NCBI RefSeq assembly: GCF_051131705.1
Contig: NZ_CP180316.1
Location: 868,001-932,000, forward strand
Length of the DNA stretch: 64,000 bases
Direction: 5' to 3'
Source: Arthrobacter_M sp030063245
Lineage (GTDB): Bacteria; Actinomycetota; Actinomycetes; Actinomycetales; Micrococcaceae
Shown piece by piece: positions 43,175 to 52,002 of the stretch. Position 1 is the stretch's first letter; every line of letters begins with the position of its first letter. Both the position numbers and the translations under genes were made by a program. The notes under the pieces were generated by a model, which saw nothing but the letters and a program-made list of their open reading frames with translations, was not told the DNA's origin and made no database searches.

Positions 43175-44752
43175 ATGAGCGATCAGGTGATCCAGCAGGG
43201 CGGTACCGTGAAGCACGATCACGCGGACGAGGCGAGGCAGGCCGCCCGCGGGGGGCTCGTCAGCATGGTTGGCGCGGGCACCAGCGCGGTCATGGGATTT
43301 GTCCTGACTCTGGTGCTGGCCCGGTCGTTCGGCACGGCCGGCTCCGGTGTGGTCCTGCAGGCAATCGCGGTGTTCTCCATTGCATTGGGTATCGCCAGGA
43401 CAGGCATGGATACGGCCGGTATCTGGATCCTCCCCCGGCTGGCGTTGTCGGATGTTTCCAAAATCCGGGGCGCCGTCACGGCGCTGCTCGTTCCAACCGC
43501 CGGCGTGGGGATCGTCATGGCCCTGCTGCTGGTGGGTGTCCTGCCGCAGCTTGGTCTCTCCGGGGAGGGGAACGAGGGGGAGGTCCTTACCGCGCTTTCC
43601 GATGTGACCTGGTTCCTGCCGTTCGCCGCCATCATGATGGTGGCCTTGACCGCGACACGCGGACTGGGGAATGTGGTGCCGTATACGGTGGTCGGTGCGA
43701 TCGCCTTGCCGATGTCCAGACCGGTGGCCGTTCTTCTGGTTGTCGCCGTCGGTGGCCCTGCCGTGTGGGCGGCGCTGGCGTGGGCGATGCCGTTGCCGCT
43801 GGCCATGATCGCCGCACTCTGGGCACTGTGGATGCGGCTGCGCAGGCACGAGCGGCGCGGCGGGGTCAAGGGCAGCTGGCTGCCGGACCGCGGAGTTTTC
43901 ACCCGGATCTGGAAATTCGCCCTGCCCCGATGGTTCTCCTCGGGTATCGAACAATCCATCGTGTGGTTCGACGTCATCCTGGTGGGTGCCATTGCCGGGG
44001 CAGGCGTGGCGGGCGTTTACGGCGCCGCCAGCAGGTTCGTCAGTGCCGGCCTGATCATCTCCACGGCGATGCGGATGGTCATTTCACCACGGTTCAGCGC
44101 CCTGCTCAGCGAAAACAAGACACGGGCAGTCCAGGAGCTCTACTCAACAACGGTGACCTGGATCGTCCTCCTGGGAGCCCCGATCTACGGCCTATTCATG
44201 TTCTTCGCGCCCACAGCCTTGGGGTGGCTGGGGAAAGGCTTTCAATCCGGCGCCCTGGCGCTGATTATCCTCTGCGTTGGCGCCATTACATCCCTGTTGG
44301 CAGGCAATGTCGACTCCGTGCTGATGATGAGCGGGCGCAGCGGCTGGATGGCCGCCAACAAGTCCGTGGTCCTGGCGATCAACATTGTAGGAAACGTCGT
44401 GCTGGTGCCGGTCTGGGGCATCGTCGGAGCGGCTGCAACGTGGGCCTTCAGCCTGCTGCTGGACGCGGCCATGGCCTCCATCGAGACGCGGATATTCATT
44501 GGGATCCGCTTCGATGCCAAACGCGTGTTTTACGCACTGTTTGTCGCCGCCGTCTGTGTGGTCCCCGCCAGCGTGCTGGCCATAGTTCTCCTTGGCAACA
44601 CCACCGTCTCCTGCCTTGTCGCCGGGGTGATGACCGTCATGCTGCTTGTACTGTGGTGCTCGATCGACAGAAAGAGGCTGCGGATGAACGACCTGGCATT
44701 GCTGTCCCGCCGCGGTAAGACGACGACGGCCAACGCCACCGCCGTCGTCTGA
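43175..44752 (+). CDS. Wzx-type polysaccharide flippase (MOP superfamily)
   Basis: Predicted to flip lipid-linked repeat units across the membrane for polymerisation. From ATG 43175 it has 525 residues with 12 to 14 hydrophobic segments spread over the whole length and a short polar N-terminus. Typical features include 'GTSAVMGFVLTLVLARSFG' in the first helices and 'YGAASRFVSAGLIISTAMRM' near the middle. The frame is open from 43106, but GGGGGAA stands just before 43175. A sulfotransferase gene follows after 83 bases. It completes, with the sugar transferase, Wzy-like and Wzz-like proteins, a Wzx/Wzy-type pathway. Confidence 0.88.
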   Translation: MSDQVIQQGGTVKHDHADEARQAARGGLVSMVGAGTSAVMGFVLTLVLARSFGTAGSGVVLQAIAVFSIALGIARTGMDTAGIWILPRLALSDVSKIRGAVTALLVPTAGVGIVMALLLVGVLPQLGLSGEGNEGEVLTALSDVTWFLPFAAIMMVALTATRGLGNVVPYTVVGAIALPMSRPVAVLLVVAVGGPAVWAALAWAMPLPLAMIAALWALWMRLRRHERRGGVKGSWLPDRGVFTRIWKFALPRWFSSGIEQSIVWFDVILVGAIAGAGVAGVYGAASRFVSAGLIISTAMRMVISPRFSALLSENKTRAVQELYSTTVTWIVLLGAPIYGLFMFFAPTALGWLGKGFQSGALALIILCVGAITSLLAGNVDSVLMMSGRSGWMAANKSVVLAINIVGNVVLVPVWGIVGAAATWAFSLLLDAAMASIETRIFIGIRFDAKRVFYALFVAAVCVVPASVLAIVLLGNTTVSCLVAGVMTVMLLVLWCSIDRKRLRMNDLALLSRRGKTTTANATAVV

Positions 44753-44835
44753 GACACCCGTTTCAGGACACCCGTTTTTTCAGGACACCGTTTGCAACAC
44801 TTGATTCTAAACCAGGCACCAACCCGGAGGGCATT

Positions 44836-45726
44836 ATGACAACCCTGTCGCAGCTTAAGGATTCATCACCGCGATGGTTGAAGGACGCATCGGACACGCT
44901 GACGCGTGCCTACGCGCTGCGGACGGCCGGCTCGCGGCTCGTGCCGGACTTCCTGATCGTGGGAACCAAACGTGGCGGCACCACATCAATGTTCAATTAT
45001 CTTTTGATGCATCCCGGTGTGCTCGGCCTGTTTCCACAGCTGCGCGGACGCAAGAGCACCGACTATTTCTTTAAAGAGCGCGGACGGGGCGATCATTGGT
45101 ACCGGTCGCATTTTCATACCGGGATGTACCGTAAAATGGTCGAGCGACGGCTGGGGTACGGCCCGGTCAGCGGAGAGGCTTCCCCCTATTATCTGTGGGA
45201 CCCCCGGGTTGCACCGCAGGTCCAGCAGCTCTGCAGCGGCGTCAAGGCGATTGCGCTGCTGCGGGATCCGGTGGAGCGCGCCTGGTCCCATTATCAGGAG
45301 CGGGTGCATAACGGCGTGGAGCCGCTGAGCTTTGAAGCCGCCCTGGCCGCGGAGGACAACCGGCTGGCCGGTGAAGAAGAGAAAATGCTGGCCGACCCGG
45401 ACTATTACAGTTCGGCGCACGACTTCTACGCCTACCGGGGCAGGGGAGTTTACCTGCCTCAGCTGCAGAACTGGCGCGCATCATTCCCAGCGGAGCAGAT
45501 GCTCGTTCTGCGCAGCGAAGATATGTATCTTGACGTCCAGGGGACCTTTGACAAAGTAACCGATTACCTCGAGATTCCCCGGTTTGCCCTGCCCAACACC
45601 AAAACCTTCAACGCCATCACGCAGTCAAAAATCCCGGAGGGTATCCGACGGGAGCTGGGCGCCTTTTATGCTCCGCACAACGCGGAGCTGGCGGAATACC
45701 TCGGACGGTCCCCACTCTGGGCTTGA
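44836..45726 (+). CDS. PAPS-dependent sulfotransferase
   Basis: Predicted to transfer sulfate from PAPS to a carbohydrate acceptor. The 296 residues show the 5'-phosphosulfate loop 'GTKRGGTTSMFNYL' (about 42-55), the 3'-phosphate site 'LLRDPVERAWSHYQ' (about 141-154) and a C-terminal 'YLEIPRF' segment, as in the heparan-sulfate-type Sulfotransfer_1 family. No membrane helix or signal peptide is seen, so it should work in the cytosol, on nucleotide- or lipid-linked sugars, before export by the adjacent flippase. GGAGGG precedes the ATG. With cysC, cysD, cysN and cysQ, donor supply, use and PAP removal are all encoded in this region. Confidence 0.93.
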   Translation: MTTLSQLKDSSPRWLKDASDTLTRAYALRTAGSRLVPDFLIVGTKRGGTTSMFNYLLMHPGVLGLFPQLRGRKSTDYFFKERGRGDHWYRSHFHTGMYRKMVERRLGYGPVSGEASPYYLWDPRVAPQVQQLCSGVKAIALLRDPVERAWSHYQERVHNGVEPLSFEAALAAEDNRLAGEEEKMLADPDYYSSAHDFYAYRGRGVYLPQLQNWRASFPAEQMLVLRSEDMYLDVQGTFDKVTDYLEIPRFALPNTKTFNAITQSKIPEGIRRELGAFYAPHNAELAEYLGRSPLWA

Positions 45727-45736
45727 GGGCAGGGGA

Positions 45737-45811
45737 TCTGAAGGCAGTGCGTCTGAAGGCAGTGCGTCTGAAGGCAGTGCGTCTCAAGGCAGTGCGTCTC
45801 AAGGCAGCGGA
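45737..45811 (+). repeat. Five 15-bp tandem repeats after the sulfotransferase
   Basis: Five consecutive 15-base copies of TCTGAAGGCAGTGCG, the last two carrying TCTCAAGG and the very last further changed. They begin 10 bases after the sulfotransferase stop. In a shifted frame they would encode SEGSA repeats, but that frame has no start or recognised domain. The rest of 45727-46038 is the leader of giant gene 3 and holds no gene. Confidence 0.9.
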
Positions 45812-46038
45812 CCGCCGGGCAACGGATCCCCAGGCGTCTGGCTGAACGCGGCAAGTGATGGGGGGACCGAAGCAGGTAACCGCCGCGCGGAAACGGGGGG
45901 TCCCGCCGGCGATATTCGCTTTCCCGCGGCGCGCGCGTCACTTACCGTTGAAGAAACTCTGCCGCTGGGCCAGAGGTCCGGCCCGGATCGGGGGAACGCA
46001 TATTCCGTGGATCCGCGTAATTTGCGAGGGGTTTCTCT

Positions 46039-49000
46039 GTGTTCAGGGCGCGTGTCTTTACCGGAATCGTCGGATGGCTGGCCACGGCCTCACTCGTGCT
46101 GGCCGGCGGTGTGGCTACAGCTCCGTCCGCCCTCGCTGCCGCCCCGTCGGGCGTGGCGGCAGCGCCGTCCACTCGGGCTGCCGCTCTGACTGCCGCCCCG
46201 TCCGTCGTGCCGGCGGCCGCGGTGGTACGTGACGGTTCGGCGGCGGCGGTTGCGGCGTCGTCGTGCTGGGAAATCAAGACCGACAAGCCGTCGGCTGCTG
46301 ACGGAACCTACTGGTTGCTGACGCCCGCCATGGCAGCCCCGGACCAGTTCTACTGCGACATGACCACCGACGGCGGGGGCTGGGTTCTGGTGGGTAAAGG
46401 CCGCGAGGGCTGGACCGACCACAATGAGGGGACCGGATCGCCCGCGGCGTTGCGGACCGCCGGCCTGAGCCCGATGTCCAGGACCACGGCCCAGTACCCT
46501 GCACAGATCATCGACTCGCTGCTGAACAACGGCCGGGTCGACGCCCTGAGCGACGGAATCCGGCTCAAGAGGGCCATGAACGCGGCCGGTACGCAGTGGC
46601 AGGAATCCCGGTTCAATACCGACAAGGGCGACAGATGGGTGTGGACCTTTGGCGCGGCGCACAAGGTGGCGTGGTTCTCCTTCACCGGCGTGCGCGGCAG
46701 CGGGGGGCTGACGTCCGATTTCGGCCCGGACAATGCCTACCGGCACATCAACACGTCCGCGTCGGAGGCGCAGAGCGACACGGCCGGGTTCGCCTACGGA
46801 ACCGGCGTCGCCGGAACGAACAGCGGCTCGACGTATGTGTGGTCCGCCAGCAACGGGACCGGTTCGGCCCGACCGTACACGGAAATGTTCCTCCGCCCGC
46901 AGCTGCGGTCCACGGATCCGGGGTTTACCCGCATTCCGGACACCGGTACGGCGGCAAAAACCAACATTCCGGTGGCCAGCTCAACTGCCCTGGACAGCCC
47001 GTGGGGAGTGGCCGGCCCCAAGGCGAGCAGCCGGGAGGGCGATATTGAGGTTCAGGCCTTCGTGCAAAGCGGTAACCGGATGTACGTGGGCGGCAATTTC
47101 AGTTCCGTCCAGCGCGCGGCGAACTCAGCCGGCACGGACAGGGTGCCCCAGGCGTTCCTGGCCGCCTTTGACGTAGCAACCGGCGAGCTGATCCGAGGCT
47201 TTACGCCTGTACTCAATGGTTCCGTGATGGATCTGACCGCGCTGCCGAACGGAAACATCGTGGCGGCCGGCACCTTCTCATGGGCCAATGGAGCCGCCGC
47301 CACGGCGATCGTTGCCTTGGACCCGGTGACCGGGGCAACGGTGCCCAACTGGTCAGTCAAACCCGTGAACCGGATGTCCTCCGGCACATTGTCCGTCGGC
47401 GCGCTGTCCGTCCGCGGCAATTGGTTGTATCTGGGCGGCGCTTTCACGCATATGTCCGGGGGCAGCAGGCCCGGTCAAACGGTGTATCTGAAGAATGCCG
47501 CGCGGGTATCGATAGCGGACGGAACGCCCGACACCGGCTGGAACCCGGAGTTCAACGGCACGGTCATGGCCGTTGACACAGCCGAAGACGGCAGCAGACT
47601 CTACGCCGCCGGTTACTTCTCCAGCTCCGGAACGGCCCCGGCCAATCACGCGGCCGCCGTGCGGTCATCGGCGGGCGCACCCCTGGCCACGCCCAGCTGG
47701 AAACCCGTCTGGAGCGACAAGGCCGGCAGCGACTACCAGAACGCCATTGCAGAGGTCGGTGGCCGCATCTGGGTGGGCGGCGGCCAGCACTCCCTGTTTA
47801 CCTACTCGCCTGCCACCTTTGCGCGGCTCTCCGGGTTCATCGGGGTGGACCACGGGGACTTCCAGACCATCAGCACCGGCAAGGCGGGAATGGTGTACGC
47901 GGGGTCGCATGGAAACCAGTGGTTGTACTCCAATGCCTTCAACTGCCAGCTTGGGCTCACTTGTGCCAATCTGGGCACCGACTGGACCGAAGCGGATTCA
48001 TTTGGCTGGATCGGCGCCTGGGATGCCGTCAGCGGCGACGTGGTGCCGTCGTTTACTCCCCGGATGACCTCGCGGCTGGGCCGCGGCGTCTGGGCGTCAA
48101 CCGTGGACAGCAATGGTGCCCTGTGGGCCGGTGGTGACCTGAGCCTTGTAGCGACCTCAAGTTCAGAGCGGAAATGGGCCGGCGGGCTGGCCCGCTTTCC
48201 GCAGACGGATGCCACAGCGCCCAGCACCCCGTCGCGGGTGATTGCCTCGGCCGATACCACGGCGTCGGTCACCCTTGGCTGGGCGGCCGCAACGGACGGC
48301 AGCTCAAGTGTGTCCTATCAGATTCTCCGAGATGACAGGGTGGTGGCCACCACATCCGCACTGACCGCCATGGTGCCTAAGAGCGGAGAGAACCGCTTCT
48401 TCGTCCGCGCCGTTGACGCCGCGGGCAACCTCTCGTCCAGCGCCCCCGTGCTGCAGGCACAGGGCGACGGCGCCCCGCCCGCTCCGCCGAACGCGTCGCC
48501 TACCGCCGGGTTCAGCTGGGCTGGCGCCGGGTTGGTTGTGCAGTTCAACGCGGCCGGGTCGGCGGATCCGGACGGGACGATTGCGGGGTATGCCTGGGAC
48601 TTCGGTGACGGCGCTGCGGGATCCGGGCTGTCCCCAAGCCATGCCTATGCGGCACAAGGTTCGTATCAGGTGCGCCTCACCGTCACCGATGACCAGGGCG
48701 CCACCGGCACGGCGGCCAAGGCCGTGGCGGTGACCTCCACCGGTCCTGCCCCGGAACCGCAACCTGTGGACACCGCCGTCGTACCCGCCAGATCCTCCTG
48801 GAACTGGCGGTTCGAGCGGGAGGCGCCGCCCGCCGCGTGGAAGGACAACGGCTTTGACGCCACGGCTTGGAAGTCGGGGTCGGGGCCGCTCGGGTTCGGC
48901 GGCAGCGGACCCGGCACCAATATCGACGTCACCGGGTCGGCCGGTACGCGCCCGCTAACGGCATACTTTGTCCGGCAGTTCAACGTCAGCGACCCGGCCA

Positions 49001-49287
49001 AAGTCGTCAAGCTGAAGGTGAGCACCGTGGCCAACGACGGCGTCGTGGTCTACGTCAACGGCACGGAAGTGGGCCGGCGCAATATGCCCGCCGGGCCGGT
49101 GAGCATCAACACCTACGCGTCAAGCTCCGTTCGAACATCGACGGCGGACGCCGCACCTGTGGTCTTTGACGTGCCGGTGTCGTTGCTGGTCGGCGGCACC
49201 AACGTGATAGCCGCCGAGACGCACCTCAATTACCACGCAACGGCAGACCTGGGGTTTGACCTCTCGGCCACGCTCACCTCCCGCTGA
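46039..49287 (+). CDS. Giant secreted modular protein 3 (shortest paralogue)
   Basis: 1082-residue paralogue of giant proteins 1 and 2. A signal peptide (about 1-34) is followed by an Ala/Pro-rich stretch. The fibrinogen-C-like domain starts at Cys76 ('CWEIK', 'FYCDMTTDGGGWVLVGKG'), then come the propeller (about 330-715, 'RMYVGGNFSSVQ'), FN3 (722-815), a single PKD (817-905, 'AYAWDFGDG'-like motif) and one jelly-roll domain ('RSSWNWRFERE', 911-1082). LamG domains are absent. GTG 46039 has GAGGGG 8 bases upstream. Its 3' end overlaps the convergent VanZ-like gene by 14 bases. Located next to the sulfotransferase. Confidence 0.88.
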   Translation: MFRARVFTGIVGWLATASLVLAGGVATAPSALAAAPSGVAAAPSTRAAALTAAPSVVPAAAVVRDGSAAAVAASSCWEIKTDKPSAADGTYWLLTPAMAAPDQFYCDMTTDGGGWVLVGKGREGWTDHNEGTGSPAALRTAGLSPMSRTTAQYPAQIIDSLLNNGRVDALSDGIRLKRAMNAAGTQWQESRFNTDKGDRWVWTFGAAHKVAWFSFTGVRGSGGLTSDFGPDNAYRHINTSASEAQSDTAGFAYGTGVAGTNSGSTYVWSASNGTGSARPYTEMFLRPQLRSTDPGFTRIPDTGTAAKTNIPVASSTALDSPWGVAGPKASSREGDIEVQAFVQSGNRMYVGGNFSSVQRAANSAGTDRVPQAFLAAFDVATGELIRGFTPVLNGSVMDLTALPNGNIVAAGTFSWANGAAATAIVALDPVTGATVPNWSVKPVNRMSSGTLSVGALSVRGNWLYLGGAFTHMSGGSRPGQTVYLKNAARVSIADGTPDTGWNPEFNGTVMAVDTAEDGSRLYAAGYFSSSGTAPANHAAAVRSSAGAPLATPSWKPVWSDKAGSDYQNAIAEVGGRIWVGGGQHSLFTYSPATFARLSGFIGVDHGDFQTISTGKAGMVYAGSHGNQWLYSNAFNCQLGLTCANLGTDWTEADSFGWIGAWDAVSGDVVPSFTPRMTSRLGRGVWASTVDSNGALWAGGDLSLVATSSSERKWAGGLARFPQTDATAPSTPSRVIASADTTASVTLGWAAATDGSSSVSYQILRDDRVVATTSALTAMVPKSGENRFFVRAVDAAGNLSSSAPVLQAQGDGAPPAPPNASPTAGFSWAGAGLVVQFNAAGSADPDGTIAGYAWDFGDGAAGSGLSPSHAYAAQGSYQVRLTVTDDQGATGTAAKAVAVTSTGPAPEPQPVDTAVVPARSSWNWRFEREAPPAAWKDNGFDATAWKSGSGPLGFGGSGPGTNIDVTGSAGTRPLTAYFVRQFNVSDPAKVVKLKVSTVANDGVVVYVNGTEVGRRNMPAGPVSINTYASSSVRTSTADAAPVVFDVPVSLLVGGTNVIAAETHLNYHATADLGFDLSATLTSR

Positions 49288-49825
49288 GGCTCCGGTTCCG
49301 GGCCCGGCGCAACCGTCGGGCCCGCAGCCGGTGCCCGCAGATGTGTGCGCATACCGCTCCCAGGGCGGCGCCCAGGGAGTTCACCAGGATGTCGGTGACA
49401 CTGGCAACGCGTGCGCTGAGGAACAGCAGCTGGCCGAGTTCGATGCAGCACGAGGCGCATATGCCGATGAGGATGGCCAGCCACCAACGGCGGCGGGGGA
49501 GAATCAGCGCGACGAGCAGGCCTAACGGGAAAAAGAGCGCGACGTTGGCCGACTTCTCGACGAACCCGTAGTCGACCCAGGCCGGTACCCCATGTCGGTT
49601 CAGGTACCGCAGGAATGCCTCGAGCGTTCCATCCACGGGGCGGTCCACGGGGGTGGGCCAGAAAGCGATCAGGGCGAGGAGAACCAGATAGACGGCCAGG
49701 ACGCAGAGGGCCTTCCTGCGCGCGGTCACGGGGCCGGAACCCCGACAGGGTCGGCCGGCGTGGCTCCGGCGGGCGCGGCGACTGGCATGGGAGACCCTTC
49801 CGGTGGGGCGGCTGGCGTGAAACAC
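49274..49825 (-). CDS. VanZ-like family membrane protein
   Basis: Small membrane protein of up to 183 residues with four hydrophobic segments. It carries the VanZ-type pattern 'DYGFVEKSANVALFFPLGLL' and 'CCIELGQLLFLSARVASVTDILVNSLG'. VanZ relatives are linked to glycopeptide resistance or envelope functions, but most have no proven role. The N-terminal 32 residues from GTG 49825 are Arg/Ser-rich and may not be translated; a GTG at 49729 just before the first helix is a credible alternative, so the start is uncertain. It overlaps giant gene 3 by 14 bases at the 3' end. Confidence 0.8.
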   Translation of the reverse strand: MFHASRPTGRVSHASRRARRSHAGRPCRGSGPVTARRKALCVLAVYLVLLALIAFWPTPVDRPVDGTLEAFLRYLNRHGVPAWVDYGFVEKSANVALFFPLGLLVALILPRRRWWLAILIGICASCCIELGQLLFLSARVASVTDILVNSLGAALGAVCAHICGHRLRARRLRRARNRSLSGR

Positions 49826-49963
49826 GATCAGCCCGAAACAGGAGCAGAACGTGAAGTCATCAAATCACATCCACCTGTGCCCCCGGCCAAACCCGTCGGT
49901 GTGCCCGGAAGGTGCGACAATTAGGAATCATTAACATGCCCTATTCGACGAGGAGCTACTCTC

Positions 49964-51322
49964 TTGGCCCTGGTTTCCGCCGCCGGTACGCAGCAGCACG
50001 ACACACAGCAGCACGACGCGTCCGCGCTGGATGACGTTGAGGTGCGCCGGATCCGCAACGATTTCCCCATCCTGAGCCAGCAGATCAGCGGCAAGCCGCT
50101 GATCTACCTGGACTCAGGCGCCACGTCGCAGAACCCGCTCAGCGTGCTGGAAGCGGAGCAGGAATTCTATGAACAGCGCAACGCCGCGGTCCACCGGGGC
50201 GCGCACCAACTGGCCGTGGCCGCCACGGACGCCTTTGAGCACGCCCGCGCCACCGTGGCAGGGTTTGTCGGCGCGAAGGACAACGAACTCGTGTGGACGG
50301 CCAACGCCACCGCCGGGCTGAACCTGCTGGCGTATTCGTTCTCGAATGCCAGCCGCTCCGGCGCAGGCAACCAACCCTCCCAGGCGCAGCGGTTTGCGTT
50401 GGCGCCCGGCGACGAGGTGCTGGTGACCGAGATGGAGCACCACGCGAATCTGATTCCGTGGCAGGAGCTGTGCCGGCGCACCGGCGCCACGCTTAAGTTC
50501 ATTCCGGTCGACGACGACGGCGCGCTGCGGCTTGAGGAGGCGGAGCGGCTGATCACCGGCCGGACCAGGATTCTGGCCTTCACCCATGTCTCCAATGTTC
50601 TCGGCGTCATCACCCCGGTGCGGGAGCTCACCGCACTGGCGCACAACGCCGGCGCGCTGGTGGTGCTCGATGCCTGCCAAAGCGCCCCGCACCTGCCCCT
50701 GGATCTGAAGACGCTGGACGTGGACTTCGCCGTCTTCTCCGGGCATAAAATGCTCGGTCCCACGGGGATCGGCGCGCTGTACGGGCGGGCGGAGCTGCTC
50801 GACGCCATGCCTCCATTCCTGACCGGCGGGTCCATGATCACCACGGTCACCATGTCCGAAGCCCGGTACCTGCCCGCCCCCCAGCGGTTTGAGGCCGGCA
50901 CCCAGCCCATTTCCCAGGCGGTGGCTCTGGCCGCCGCGGTGAACTATCTGCGCGAAACCGGCATGGACCGGATCCACCGGTGGGAGACGGAACTTGGCCA
51001 GCGCCTGGTTGCCGGGCTCGATGCGATTGACGGCGTCCGGGTGCTGGGTCCGAAGCCCGGGCGGGAACGCACCGGGCTTGCGGCCTTTGACGTGCAAGGC
51101 GTGCACGCGCACGACGTCGGCCAGTTCCTGGATGACCGCGGCATCGCCGTCCGCGTTGGTCACCACTGCGCGCAACCGCTGCACCGCCGGCTCGGGCTGA
51201 CGGCCACCACCCGGGCCAGCACGTATCTGTACAACACCACCGACGAGGTGGATCAGCTGCTGGACGCCGCAGGCCGGATCCGCGGCTATTTCGGCGTCAC
51301 CACGAGGGGAGCCGGCGTATGA
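49964..51322 (+). CDS. sufS: Cysteine desulfurase, SufS type
   Basis: PLP enzyme that takes sulfur from cysteine as a persulfide for Fe-S cluster assembly. The 452 residues contain 'IYLDSGATSQNP', 'AVHRGAHQLA', 'TEMEHHANLIPW', the PLP-lysine motif 'FSGHKMLGPTGIGALYG' (Lys about 262) and the persulfide Cys in 'RVGHHCAQP' (about 402). TTG 49964 is chosen because GAGGAG stands 8 bases upstream. The stop overlaps sufU (ATGA). The other suf genes (sufB, sufC, sufD) are not in the window. Confidence 0.95.
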   Translation: MALVSAAGTQQHDTQQHDASALDDVEVRRIRNDFPILSQQISGKPLIYLDSGATSQNPLSVLEAEQEFYEQRNAAVHRGAHQLAVAATDAFEHARATVAGFVGAKDNELVWTANATAGLNLLAYSFSNASRSGAGNQPSQAQRFALAPGDEVLVTEMEHHANLIPWQELCRRTGATLKFIPVDDDGALRLEEAERLITGRTRILAFTHVSNVLGVITPVRELTALAHNAGALVVLDACQSAPHLPLDLKTLDVDFAVFSGHKMLGPTGIGALYGRAELLDAMPPFLTGGSMITTVTMSEARYLPAPQRFEAGTQPISQAVALAAAVNYLRETGMDRIHRWETELGQRLVAGLDAIDGVRVLGPKPGRERTGLAAFDVQGVHAHDVGQFLDDRGIAVRVGHHCAQPLHRRLGLTATTRASTYLYNTTDEVDQLLDAAGRIRGYFGVTTRGAGV

Positions 51323-51789
51323 GCGACTTGGATGCGCTGTATCAGCAGACCATTCTGGACCATGCCAGGGCGCGCAGCGGGGGAGATCTGCCGGAAAGCC
51401 AGACGGCTGCCGCCCCCGGTCTCCCGGGCACCGGGCAATCCCACCAGCTGAACCCGGTCTGCGGGGATGAGATCACCCTGCGCGTGGAGGTCGACGGCGG
51501 TAAGGTCACCGCAGTGCGCTGGAACGGGGCCGGCTGCGCCATCTCGATGGCCTCCGCCTCGGTGCTCAGCGAGTTGGCCGAGGGGCTGGTCCCGAAGGAA
51601 CTGCAGGGGCTCATCGAGAACTTCCGCGAGCTGATGCGTTCCCGCGGCCGGATGGAGGCCGACGAAGAGGTCCTCGGCGACGCCGCGGCTTTGTCCGGCG
51701 TTTCCAAATACCCCGCGCGGGTCAAATGCGCCATGCTCTCCTGGGTAGCGGCCGAGGACGCGCTCCAGCAAGCGGTAACGACCCGCTGA
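51319..51789 (+). CDS. sufU: SufU, zinc-dependent sulfur acceptor for SufS
   Basis: IscU-like protein that receives persulfide sulfur from SufS. The 156 residues keep the three cysteines that bind zinc, in 'NPVCGDE' (about 47), 'GAGCAIS' (about 73) and 'RVKCAML' (about 136), and begin with the typical 'LDALYQQTILDHAR'. Translationally coupled to sufS by a 4-base overlap. Confidence 0.95.
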   Translation: MSDLDALYQQTILDHARARSGGDLPESQTAAAPGLPGTGQSHQLNPVCGDEITLRVEVDGGKVTAVRWNGAGCAISMASASVLSELAEGLVPKELQGLIENFRELMRSRGRMEADEEVLGDAAALSGVSKYPARVKCAMLSWVAAEDALQQAVTTR

Positions 51790-52002
51790 CCGGCACACCG
51801 GGGTTCAGGACAGCTTCTCGTCGAGTGGTCTGCTACTTGTCTTTCTACTCGCTTTTCCTCACTCCTACTTGGAAACCGGTAATTTCCCCGTCGTGGTGAT
51901 CGTATCCGTGATAGTTGCTACTTGGGGGTAGCTGAGCGTTCGGGAGTCGCCCTCTTCCCCGGCCGGTCGGCAGGGGGATCAGCCCGCATCTGAGGGGTCA
52001 TC
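51790..52002 (+). promoter_or_regulatory. Leader region of the surface/sortase cluster
   Basis: About 210 bases, partly AT-richer than the surroundings, with repeated CTACTTG/CTACTCG words and an inverted repeat GCTAC-TTGGGG-GTAGC at about 51925-51940. It probably carries the promoter of the downstream surface-protein genes. Exact boxes are not clear. Confidence 0.4.

Noticed and set aside
45584..46189. Open frame containing SEGSA repeats across the end of the sulfotransferase
   Set aside because: Starts inside the sulfotransferase, runs through non-coding leader into giant gene 3, and has no domain; repeats are recorded separately.
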